A stretch of DNA of 22,523 nucleotides from DATHBD01 sp035296325 (lineage in GTDB: Bacteria > Actinomycetota > Actinomycetes > Mycobacteriales > Micromonosporaceae). This document shows positions 1-6,947 of the stretch, piece after piece; the stretch's first letter is position 1; the number at the start of each line of letters is the position of its first letter. The translations under genes were made by a program, and so were the position numbers. The stretch covers positions 1-22,523 of the forward strand of contig DATHBD010000046.1 of the NCBI GenBank assembly GCA_035296325.1, in the 5' to 3' direction. The notes under the pieces were generated by a model that was not told the DNA's origin, did no database searches, and was given only the letters and a program-made list of their open reading frames with translations.

Positions 1-210
1 TGCGACCCGCACAGCCCGTGGCAGCGCGGCAGCAACGAAAACACCAACGGCCTGCTGCGGCAGTACTTCCCGAAAGGCACGGACCTGTCACCGAACAGCC
101 AACACGACCTCGACCAGATCGCCGCGAAACTCAACGCCCGATCCCGCAAATCGCTGGCCTATCGCACCCCAGCCGCTATGCTTCACCGGGCCGTTGCTCT
201 GACGGGTTGA
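1..210 (+). pseudogene. IS30-family transposase, C-terminal fragment
   Basis: Frame 1 is open from the window edge to a TGA at 208-210. It reads as the end of an IS30-type DDE transposase: it begins CDPHSPWQRGSNENTNGLLR, followed by QYFPKGTDLS, the hallmark segment around the catalytic Glu, and ends RTPAAMLHRAVALTG. Only 69 residues lie in the window, so completeness upstream is unknown. The normal 3' flank with terminal inverted repeat is missing, because a different IS (IS3 orfA remnant) starts within a few bases of the stop codon. The IS30 element is therefore truncated at its right end. Confidence 0.85.
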
Positions 211-259
211 ACTCAAGGCGTCTTTCTTCGCGGCGGAGTTGGACCGTCCGTCGCGATGA
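209..259 (+). pseudogene. IS3-family OrfA, last 16 codons
   Basis: Frame 2 reads ELKASFFAAELDRPSR and stops at TGA 257-259. This is the usual C-terminus of OrfA in IS3 elements, where the leucine-zipper helix ends in a FFAAELDRP-like motif. An in-frame TGA at 200-202 shows the frame does not continue upstream, so the helix-turn-helix part is gone. The stop overlaps the orfB ATG (ATGA, 256-259), the arrangement expected for IS3 orfA/orfB. Confidence 0.7.
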
Positions 260-1185
260 AGGTCGCCTTCGTCGGCTCCCAGAAGGAACAGCGCGGTGTC
301 CAGCCGGTCTTGCAGGCGCTCGAAAGCACGCCGGCACAGATCGCACCGTCGACCTACTACGCCGCCAAGACCCGCCCCGCCTGCGCCCGAACGGTGCGCG
401 ACCACGAGTTGACCGCGATGATCGAGCAGACCCATGCGGAGAACTACGGCGTTTACGGCGCCCGCAAGATCTGGCACGAGCTGCACCGCCGAGGAGTGCC
501 GGTGGCCCGGTGCACCGTCGAACGGCTCATGCGCGCCGCCGGGCTCCGCGGGCTGCTGCGTGACACGTCGCCGCGCACGACCCGGCCCGCAGCCGAGACC
601 AGCAGACCGGGTGACCTGGTCAAACGAGACTTCACCGCCACAGGTCCGAACCAGCTGTGGGTCGCCGACCTGACCTACGTGCGTACCAGCGTGGGCTGGG
701 TGTACGCCGCGTTCGTCCTCGACGTGTACTCCCGCATGATCGTCGGCTGGCAGGTGTCGACGAGCCTCTACACCGATCTTGCCCTCGACGCGCTGACGAT
801 GGCGATCTGGCGCCGAGAGAACCAAGGCGCTGAACTGGGCGGACTTGTCCACCACTCCGACCGCGGAGTCCAATATCGAGCGATCCGCTACACCCAACGG
901 CTCGCCGAGGCCGGCGCCGTCGCCTCCGTCGGCTCGAAGGGCGACTCGTACGACAACGCCATGGCCGAAGCGTTCAACTCCCTCTACAAGGCCGAACTCG
1001 TGCGCAACACCGGACCCTGGCGCGGCCTCGACGACCTGGAGATGGCCACCGTCGAGTACATCGACTGGTACAACAACCGGCGCCTGCACGGCGGGCTCGG
1101 GCACGTCCCACCCGCCGAGTACGAGGCACTACACGCGATGACCCAGCCGGTCACCGTGCCCCTGCAAACCAGAAGTGAGCGATGA
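256..1185 (+). CDS. IS3-family transposase OrfB
   Basis: The 309-residue product is a near full-length IS3 OrfB with HTH_21-like N-terminal region (PSTYYAAK near 31-38, YGARKIWHEL near 67-76) and an rve integrase core. The DDE residues are visible: D138 in WVADLTYV, D202 in HHSDRGVQY and E238 in YDNAMAEAFNSLYK, followed by the WYNNRRLHGGLG motif. The ATG overlaps the orfA stop. Because orfA is truncated, the OrfAB fusion transposase cannot be made, so the copy should be inactive on its own. The TGA (1183-1185) directly abuts the reverse-strand stop of the next gene. The right inverted repeat is not visible. Confidence 0.9.
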   Translation: MKVAFVGSQKEQRGVQPVLQALESTPAQIAPSTYYAAKTRPACARTVRDHELTAMIEQTHAENYGVYGARKIWHELHRRGVPVARCTVERLMRAAGLRGLLRDTSPRTTRPAAETSRPGDLVKRDFTATGPNQLWVADLTYVRTSVGWVYAAFVLDVYSRMIVGWQVSTSLYTDLALDALTMAIWRRENQGAELGGLVHHSDRGVQYRAIRYTQRLAEAGAVASVGSKGDSYDNAMAEAFNSLYKAELVRNTGPWRGLDDLEMATVEYIDWYNNRRLHGGLGHVPPAEYEALHAMTQPVTVPLQTRSER

Positions 1186-1767
1186 TCATGGGGATTTCCA
1201 GACGGTGATGTCAAGGGCGAGGTAGTCGCCGGTTACTGCGATGACCTTGTCGGTAATCTTCACCGCGGCGACGTACCCTCGGCCGGTGTAGCAGAGCGCA
1301 TCGCCTCGATCGACGTATGCGGTGCTGGTAAAGCGCGTGTTCGTGAAGCAGGTATCGAACGTTGGGTCCGTGACGTTGTCCAGTTGCGCGAGCTTGCCGC
1401 CGTCTTTGGATGAAATCTGGTTCACCACCGGCACGACCATGCTGGCATTGCCGGGGATGCCCTCCCGCGGTCGCTGGGGTTGCCCTGCGATGTCGATGCC
1501 GTAGCCGGCAGCGACATCCACGCTGTAGCGGGTCAGGAGAGTCCCCGGTGAGGCACCGGAGATGGCGGGCGTACGCGCAGGCATGGAGGGAGTTCCGCTC
1601 GCTGCGGTCCCGCCTTGTGCACTGTCCGGTGCTGATGCCGTTACGCGTCCGGTGAAGAATCCCGCCACCGCGACCAACGCCGCCACCAACGCTGCGATCG
1701 CCGAGATCCACGCTGGGCCAAGGTCTGCAAAGCTATGTTTCTTGTCCTGCGGACCGCTGCCGGTCAT
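1186..1767 (-). CDS. Small membrane-anchored extracellular protein
   Basis: The 193-residue product has a short charged N-terminus (KKH), one hydrophobic segment at about 19-40 (WISAIAALVAALVAVAGFF) and a Ser/Ala/Pro-rich linker to about 75. The C-terminal domain of about 115 residues carries two cysteines, in DTCFTN and ALCYTGRG, that could form a disulfide outside the cell. The topology suggests N-in, domain-out. The ATG at 1765-1767 has a good GGAGGG site 6 bases upstream. No enzymatic motif was recognised. It lies downstream of the kinase operon in the same direction, but a hairpin at 1929-1952 and a 179-base gap argue for its own transcript. Its stop is directly adjacent to the IS3 orfB stop; the last residues (LDITVWKSP) look like a natural end, but a trimmed C-terminus is possible. 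Confidence 0.7.
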   Translation of the reverse strand: MTGSGPQDKKHSFADLGPAWISAIAALVAALVAVAGFFTGRVTASAPDSAQGGTAASGTPSMPARTPAISGASPGTLLTRYSVDVAAGYGIDIAGQPQRPREGIPGNASMVVPVVNQISSKDGGKLAQLDNVTDPTFDTCFTNTRFTSTAYVDRGDALCYTGRGYVAAVKITDKVIAVTGDYLALDITVWKSP

Positions 1768-1928
1768 ACCAGCCCTCCTCGATGCTCAGCTCGATCGTAT
1801 GGTGGTGAAGCCATCGCGATGGCAGCCGGGCGCCGCCCATGCGCAGAAGATCCGGTAGCCGAGACGACCTGCGAAAGGCGGCTGTCAGCGAGCGCACCAC
1901 ACAGTCACTCGGCACCCCACGGCGGAGC

Positions 1929-1952
1929 GGCTGAGGGCCGACACCCTCAACC
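1929..1952 (-). terminator. Hairpin terminator at kinase stop codon
   Basis: The two arms GGCTGAGGG (1929-1937) and CCCTCAACC (1944-1952) pair over nine positions, with one G-T wobble, around a 6-base loop. The stem includes the stop codon of the kinase gene (1947-1949). There is no T-tract, as is common in actinobacteria. It probably marks the end of the four-gene nuclease/VWA/PP2C/kinase transcript. Confidence 0.5.
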
Positions 1953-4115
1953 CGGCTGAATTGCGGTCACGGCGGCGAGGTATCGAGGGAACGTGATCTT
2001 GTGGTAGGCGGCGAAGGCGTCTGCGTGTCGCTGGAGGGTGTGGTTGGCGCTGTCCAGGTCATCCATGGCCCCACTCAGCCGACGCTGCCGGTTCGTCTGC
2101 GTTGCAGCCATGTCGGCATCGAGTTTGGCCTGTTCTTGGTCCAGGCTGCTGAGTGTTTGGCGCTCAGCAGCTGCAGCCTGGTCTCGGGCCTTGCGGGCCT
2201 CGTCGCGTACGGCCTGTTCGCGGGCCTGTAGCACTTGCTGTGCACGATGGTGACTGCTGGCGATACTCTGTCGCAGGTTGGTAGGCAGCGTCGCAGGAGC
2301 GGTGCGCTCCGCCTGGCCTCGGATACTTTCGCGCCACCGGACGAGATTCTCGGCCCGAACAGGCCCGACCTGTTCGACGTGCACGCCGCGGTCTTGGGGC
2401 GATCGCCGCAGCATCGCCGTCGGGTAACGGCCTCCTTGCACGACGTAGAAGTCGACGAAGTCCGCAGCGGTGCGGAAGCCGGCGGCTGCGAGGTTTCGGG
2501 CCACCTTGGTGTCGATGCCGGCCGGTGGTTTGCTGAGGATGACAGCGTTCGCAAGCGCGCGCTCGACGTGCGCGGTGCGTAGCTGCTGCAGCGCAAGACG
2601 TTGCAGCTCGGCCAGGCTGTTTTGTGGAGCGTTTCGCTCGGCAGCTATCTGCGCCAGCGCTTGCTGCAAGCGGCTCGTGATGGCCTGCTCGGCGGTCTGC
2701 CGCTGTTGCGTCGCTTCGGCGCGACGCTGGGCGATCCGACGCTGTTCACCATCGCGGGTGGCGCCGAGCTGGGCAAGTTGTTGCTGCGCGTCGTCGCGAG
2801 CCTTCGTCGCTTGCCTGACTGCGTTACGAGCGTCGGCGTAGACGGCGAGCGCCCGGCGTCGTGCTACGGCCTGCGGGTGCCGGCGGTACAGCCAGGCCAC
2901 CAGGATTGCCATCGAGGCGGCGGTGAGCCACCACACGATCATCGGGATTGCGGCGAGCGCCGTAGCGCCGGCGGATGCCGCGATGGCCGAGCCTATGGCG
3001 GCCAGGCAGGTGATCGCCGCGAGCCGGGGGGCGATCATGGTCCGGCCGCCGCCGAACCGGAGGTCGTCGATGCCGGCCGATGTCTCGGCGACCGGCGGTG
3101 CCGTCGCGGCCGGGGTGGGGAGGTGGTCGGCGAGCCACTCCGGGAGGCTTTGGCTCGGACCCGGAGCAGCGGGCACGCGTGGGCGCGGGACGACTGCAGG
3201 CGCCATGCTGGTTTCGAGCTTCGGTACCTGGGACAGGGGCTTGGCCGCGCACGACGCGAGGGTGTCGGTCAGGCTGGTCAGCTGGTGGTGGCCCGTGGTG
3301 CGCAGGGCCCGGAACGCCGGGGAGTTGGCTGGGTCGGCATAGTCGGCGGCGGCCAGCAGGATCTTGGTGTCGTCGCTTGGGTCGCGCAGGTTGCGCCACA
3401 GTGTAGGTTCGACGGTCAGCGCGATGAGGCTGGTGTAGATGACCCAGGCGGAGAACCGGTCCAGTCCGGGTCCGAAATGGTGGTCGTCGCGATCGGGGTG
3501 CTGGTAGTTCGGTAGGCCTTTCTCCGTTGGCGGGAGGCCGCGCAGGGCGGGCACGAACATGCCGTCGTAGTCGATGAGCATGAGCCGGGTGTCGGGGGTG
3601 ACCAGCAGGTTGCCGTGCTGCAGGTCGCCGTGGGCGACGCCGGCGTCTTCCAGCGCGGAGACGATCTCGGCGAGTTGCGCGGCGAGGGAGGTCACCCGCG
3701 CGGCGTTGGCGCGGTGGTTTTCCAGCCAGGGCAGGAGCCCTTGGGCGTCGATCCACCGCATCTTGACCAGCGGGTACGGGTGGCTGTTGATGGAAATGCC
3801 GGCGGGCTGGTAGTCGAAGTCCACGAGGGCGGGGTGGCGTACCTGGCGCAGCGCCGTCGAGACCGCCTGGTAGCGGCGTTGCTGGTCGGCGACCGGGCGG
3901 GTGAAGCATTTGACGGCCCACCGGGTTCCGTCGGTGGCCGCCACTTGGAACACCGAGGCGAAGTTGCCGGACACCGGTTCCGGCAGGCCCCACGCGTCGG
4001 CCTTGACGACGCCGTCGCGTAGCTGCGGGTCGGTGAAGGCCCGTGCGGGGTACTGCAACGCGTCGACGTAGTCGCCGCCGGTGGGGTATCGGGTAGGGGC
4101 GTTCGGTCCGGCCAC
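1947..4115 (-). CDS. TerY-P/YegI-type membrane Ser/Thr protein kinase
   Basis: The 722-residue product starts with a divergent protein kinase domain (about 45-300): a Gly-loop-like GNFASVF (50-56), the ATP lysine K69 in WAVKCF, a catalytic loop HGDLQHGN (D164, N169) and LIDYDGMF (D182) in place of DFG. Two adjacent membrane helices follow (about 361-388 and 390-410). Then come a long Gln/Arg/Ala coiled coil (420-515), a helix-hairpin-helix-like region (ARNLAAAGFRTAADF at 539-553 and VGPVRAENLVRWR at 583-595), and a second coiled coil (615-700). This architecture resembles E. coli YegI, the kinase of the YegI/YegK/YegL set. The kinase is last in an operon behind PP2C (37-base gap) and VWA genes, so it is probably opposed by that phosphatase. 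The start is GTG at 4113-4115 with an AAAGG site. The substrate is unknown. Confidence 0.85.
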   Translation of the reverse strand: MAGPNAPTRYPTGGDYVDALQYPARAFTDPQLRDGVVKADAWGLPEPVSGNFASVFQVAATDGTRWAVKCFTRPVADQQRRYQAVSTALRQVRHPALVDFDYQPAGISINSHPYPLVKMRWIDAQGLLPWLENHRANAARVTSLAAQLAEIVSALEDAGVAHGDLQHGNLLVTPDTRLMLIDYDGMFVPALRGLPPTEKGLPNYQHPDRDDHHFGPGLDRFSAWVIYTSLIALTVEPTLWRNLRDPSDDTKILLAAADYADPANSPAFRALRTTGHHQLTSLTDTLASCAAKPLSQVPKLETSMAPAVVPRPRVPAAPGPSQSLPEWLADHLPTPAATAPPVAETSAGIDDLRFGGGRTMIAPRLAAITCLAAIGSAIAASAGATALAAIPMIVWWLTAASMAILVAWLYRRHPQAVARRRALAVYADARNAVRQATKARDDAQQQLAQLGATRDGEQRRIAQRRAEATQQRQTAEQAITSRLQQALAQIAAERNAPQNSLAELQRLALQQLRTAHVERALANAVILSKPPAGIDTKVARNLAAAGFRTAADFVDFYVVQGGRYPTAMLRRSPQDRGVHVEQVGPVRAENLVRWRESIRGQAERTAPATLPTNLRQSIASSHHRAQQVLQAREQAVRDEARKARDQAAAAERQTLSSLDQEQAKLDADMAATQTNRQRRLSGAMDDLDSANHTLQRHADAFAAYHKITFPRYLAAVTAIQPG

Positions 4116-4152
4116 GGCTGCCTTTCTCGCTTGTCGGGGTGAGCCGGCTGTG

Positions 4153-4944
4153 TCAGATCAGGTCGATGCGCATCAGGGTGGTGTCGTCGTTGCGCATTGA
4201 CCCGTCGTCGCGGCGTTCGTCGACCCAGCCGGCGAAGTCGGTGATCCCCTCGGCGGTGTGCAGCGCCCGCATGGCGGGCCACGGCGCTTCCCCGGCGGCG
4301 GCCTGGCTGAGCAGCCAGCATGCGAGCGCGTCACTGGCTAGCAACAGCTGGTCGCCGCGGCGCCAGGTGGTGGTGATGTGGCCGATGTGCCGGTCGACTG
4401 CGGTGCGGTCGACCGGCCGCGACGGCGCGAGCGCCGGCGCGGTGCCGAACTCGTCCGGGTCCGTGATCGGGAACGCCGTGACCATCTCGTCGTCACACAC
4501 GTGGAACAGGCACGCGTCGCCGAGTGCCCAGACGTCGAGTCGCCCTTCGCCTTCGGTCTCGCCGTCGAGCAGTCGGGCGGCGATGATGGTCGCGTAGGCG
4601 CCTTTGCGGAGCTTGTCCTCCTCGTACCAGGCGATCGGGTCGCCGGCCTCCTGCCGGCCTTGGCAGTAGTCGGCTTCGACGGCGTTCCACCCTGCCACTC
4701 CGGCGGCTAGGGTGGCGGGCAGCTCCGCCGTGGGGCCGGCCTCGGCGAATCGGTTGACCAGGTCTCGTGCCCACGTGCCGGACAGGAAGCCTTCGCTAGC
4801 GCCGTCGGCGACGGCAGCGGCCAGCCAGCTGCTGGCGCGCTCGCCGAGGGTGGCCCTCGACGGCTCGACGCAGGCCGCATCTTCGTATTCCTGCCAGGTT
4901 GAGCCCCGTTTGGGCACACTGAATGTGTCGACGTATGCCTGCAT
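4153..4944 (-). CDS. PP2C-family Ser/Thr phosphatase (TerY-P triad)
   Basis: The 263-residue product is a compact PP2C/SpoIIE-fold phosphatase without extra domains. The metal-binding aspartate motifs appear in order: YEDAACVE (D22), AVADGAS (D47), ALGDACLF (D143), LLASDALACWLL (D205) and RNDDTTLM (D253/D254). GDA and SDA replace the common GDS and SDG. It should dephosphorylate Ser/Thr, most likely the kinase encoded next or its targets, as YegK (PphC) is thought to do with YegI in E. coli. The ATG at 4942-4944 lies 15 bases after the VWA stop with only a weak ribosome site, which suggests translational coupling. There is no signal peptide or membrane segment, so it is cytosolic. Confidence 0.88.
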   Translation of the reverse strand: MQAYVDTFSVPKRGSTWQEYEDAACVEPSRATLGERASSWLAAAVADGASEGFLSGTWARDLVNRFAEAGPTAELPATLAAGVAGWNAVEADYCQGRQEAGDPIAWYEEDKLRKGAYATIIAARLLDGETEGEGRLDVWALGDACLFHVCDDEMVTAFPITDPDEFGTAPALAPSRPVDRTAVDRHIGHITTTWRRGDQLLLASDALACWLLSQAAAGEAPWPAMRALHTAEGITDFAGWVDERRDDGSMRNDDTTLMRIDLI

Positions 4945-4959
4945 CCGCGTTGGCGCCGT

Positions 4960-5796
4960 TCAGCGGAGGTCGGTGGCGCGGGTGCCGATGTCGAGGAACT
5001 GCACGACGGTCACCATGTCGGCGTTGTAGACGAACCCGCGGCTGGTGTCGTCGACGGCGATACCTTCCTGACTGGCGTACGCGCGCATGTGTGGCGGTAG
5101 CGGCGAACTCATCGCGTATAACGTCCGGGCGTAGTCGTCGGGCAGGGCAGCCGCGTCGCCGGGGAACACGATCGGGTTACCGCCACGGTCGGACACGTGC
5201 AGGTTGAACAGCAGCACATTCCCGTCCGTGGACGACAGGTCCCGCACAGCGGCCGCCGGTGTCTGCGGGTCGCCGTCGGTGGACTCGCCATCGGTCAGGT
5301 TCAGCACCACCGGTGGGAAGCAGTCGGGATGCATCGTCAGGAACGTGTCGACCAGGCCCTTGGCCTGGGTCAGTGCCTGGCACATCGGTGTGCCGCCGGA
5401 GCTGACGGGCTCCACCCACACGGGGAACTTCGTTGCCTGCTCCACCAGGCCGCCCGCGCCGTCCGGGACCTTCTTCTTCCGCTCTTCGATCCGCGCGGGG
5501 TTGCCGGCGACCTGCGACAGCGGCACCAGATCCCGGCCGGCGAGTTCACCCCCGTACAGCGACCCCACCCGGGCGCCGTACCCGATCGCGGCGACGTGGA
5601 AGTAGTCGCGGATCCCGCCCTCCTTCGCGCATTTGATCGACAGCTCCCGCAGCAGCCGATTCAGGGCGTCCGCGACGACGTCCGCTTTACGCATACCGTC
5701 CACATCGGTGACGTCGTCGCCCATCGACGTGGACTGGTCGAGCAGGAACACGAAGCAGCTCGGGTTGGACCGGCTGATTTCGGCGGTGTACGGCAT
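4960..5796 (-). CDS. TerY/YegL-like von Willebrand factor A protein
   Basis: The 278-residue product is a VWA domain protein with an intact MIDAS metal site: DQSTS (D20, S22, S24), SSGGTPM with T136, and NLTDGES with D169. VWA proteins of the TerY type are scaffolds that bind partners through the metal site. In the TerY-P triad they are encoded with a PP2C phosphatase and a kinase, exactly as here. The start was set at ATG 5794-5796, preceded by GAGAGG at suitable spacing; an extra TTG codon just upstream is less likely. The gene is second in the operon, 57 bases after the nuclease gene and 15 bases before the phosphatase gene. It has no signal peptide or membrane helix. Confidence 0.88.
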   Translation of the reverse strand: MPYTAEISRSNPSCFVFLLDQSTSMGDDVTDVDGMRKADVVADALNRLLRELSIKCAKEGGIRDYFHVAAIGYGARVGSLYGGELAGRDLVPLSQVAGNPARIEERKKKVPDGAGGLVEQATKFPVWVEPVSSGGTPMCQALTQAKGLVDTFLTMHPDCFPPVVLNLTDGESTDGDPQTPAAAVRDLSSTDGNVLLFNLHVSDRGGNPIVFPGDAAALPDDYARTLYAMSSPLPPHMRAYASQEGIAVDDTSRGFVYNADMVTVVQFLDIGTRATDLR

Positions 5797-5853
5797 CAAG
5801 GCCTCTCTCGGATATAGACAACGTCAAGTAGGACAGGGCGCGGCCCGGCAAGG

Positions 5854-6561
5854 CTACGGTGAAAGCCACCAGTCTGTGGGGGCAGCGGACTGTGTGAGCG
5901 GCGCGGCAGCGAGGTTCGCTGGCGGCGCCGGGGCGATCTTCGGGTCCGGTGCCTCCGGGCCGGTGGCCGGGCGGCCGTCGATGGGCAGCTGATCGGTGCT
6001 GGCCCACCGGGCCAGCGCAGGCCGGTCCACGATTGTGATCCGGCACTTGTCCGCCACGTGCCAAGCCGGTTTGGACGGAAACCCGGTCGTCACCAGCATC
6101 GCCACGTCGGCGGCATGGATGTCGCGGGCCGTGCCTGCGAACCGCTGCACCTCGGGGCTGCCTACCTTTCCCTTGTACCGCTTGCACTGCACGACCAGGC
6201 GGCGTCCGTCCGGCAACGTGGCGACGATGTCGGCGCCCATGTCGTTGCCGCCGCCGCACACCGACACCCGTCGGCATCCACTTGACCGCAGTAGCCGGGC
6301 CACATAGTGCTCGAACTGCGTGCCGGACATGCCGTCGGTGACCGCGATGTTCCGGTCGTACAAGGCGAGCTGACGCGCGCGCCGGATCCGGTGCCGCACC
6401 CAGGCCACCACACTGCCCGCGACGATCACTAGGACCAAGGCCACCACGACGGGATGCTGTTGTACCGCCTGAATCACCAGGCCGGCCCCAATCAGCGCCG
6501 GGAACACCAGCCAGGGATCCCCGGTCTTGTTCCGCCTGCGGCGGCGCGCGCGCCGCGCCAT
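5854..6561 (-). CDS. Membrane-tethered Mrr-like restriction endonuclease-fold protein
   Basis: The 235-residue product has an Arg-rich start (MARRARRRRRNK), two hydrophobic helices (about 17-34 and 37-56), then a Mrr_cat-type PD-(D/E)XK domain (about 77-180). Conserved features are MSGTQFEHYVARLL with E84, MGADIVA with D111, and LVVQCKRYK with the Q-x-K pair at 125-127. A Pro/Ala-rich tail follows. Such proteins are predicted DNA endonucleases with the domain facing the cytoplasm beneath the membrane. The gene heads the minus-strand cluster and precedes VWA, PP2C and kinase, so the nuclease is a likely client of that module. ATG 6559-6561 was preferred because a GGGGG stretch lies about 7 bases upstream; GTG at 6565-6567 is the alternative. 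No convincing promoter was seen upstream. Confidence 0.85.
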   Translation of the reverse strand: MARRARRRRRNKTGDPWLVFPALIGAGLVIQAVQQHPVVVALVLVIVAGSVVAWVRHRIRRARQLALYDRNIAVTDGMSGTQFEHYVARLLRSSGCRRVSVCGGGNDMGADIVATLPDGRRLVVQCKRYKGKVGSPEVQRFAGTARDIHAADVAMLVTTGFPSKPAWHVADKCRITIVDRPALARWASTDQLPIDGRPATGPEAPDPKIAPAPPANLAAAPLTQSAAPTDWWLSP

Positions 6562-6734
6562 GCCCACACCCCCAGTTCAACCCCACGTACACGGATGTCT
6601 TCGGACTGTAAGCGGCGGGTGTGACAAGTCGACCAATGTGGATCAACGCCGGATCTGTCAGAAACCCGACACGACATCTGCTCGGGTATGTCGTGGCGAT
6701 CGGGGTTCGGAGCGGGACCGCCCACGGCGAGAAC

Positions 6735-6947
6735 TCACCTAGGGCGGATCGTGTGTCCATGGTGGCGGATGAGGACATCGAGCAGCAGCACGGTGGCGTC
6801 TGTGTCCACCGTGCTCCGTGCGGGCGTCGCAAGTGCTTGATCAATTTGCTGGTCTGCCGAGATTGACGAGCTTGTTCCATACTTCGGCCCGACAGGTCTT
6901 GCAGGCCTCGAGGGATTCAGCGCGACGACGCCGGGCGAAGTTGTCTC
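6735..6947 (-). pseudogene. Out-of-frame coding remnants after the CoiA-like gene
   Basis: The reverse strand past the CoiA-like stop still looks coding, but in other frames. From about 6958 down to 6841 one frame reads HTYLRDNFARRRR, then LEACKTCRAEVWNKLVN. From about 6860 to a TGA at 6735 another reads DQQIDQALATPARSTVD and ATVLLLDVLIRHHGHTI, with high third-position GC. The CKTC pair could complete a zinc site with the CQLC near the end of the upstream gene. The simplest reading is a longer ancestral protein broken by two frameshifts (or sequencing errors). The rest of the gap (6562-6734) shows nothing convincing. Confidence 0.4.

Larger units (their letters stand above)
1..1185 (+). mobile_element. 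Compound IS remnant (IS30 tail joined to IS3)
   Basis: An IS30 transposase tail (1-210) abuts an IS3-family remnant (about 209-1185). Neither junction shows a recognisable terminal inverted repeat or target duplication. The IS3 part has lost nearly all of orfA and its right end: the orfB stop codon touches the stop codon of the next, convergent gene. This looks like nested insertion followed by deletion rather than an active element. Confidence 0.65.

Noticed and set aside
88..1104. 338-codon minus-strand ORF opposite the IS3 transposase
   Set aside because: It is a GC-rich antisense frame of an unmistakable DDE transposase; its product has no recognisable family.
2601..3515. 304-codon plus-strand ORF inside the kinase gene
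   Set aside because: Antisense of the kinase, whose domains are clear on the minus strand; no ribosome site.
6621..6866. 81-codon plus-strand ORF between the Mrr and CoiA-like genes
   Set aside because: No ribosome site or motif; the better coding signal in this stretch is on the minus strand.
5687..6880. 397-codon minus-strand ORF overlapping the Mrr and VWA genes
   Set aside because: It is an alternate frame of two well-supported genes, with an Arg/Pro-rich product. Part of its 5' end (6735-6880) overlaps a coding-like stretch, but that is in a different frame.
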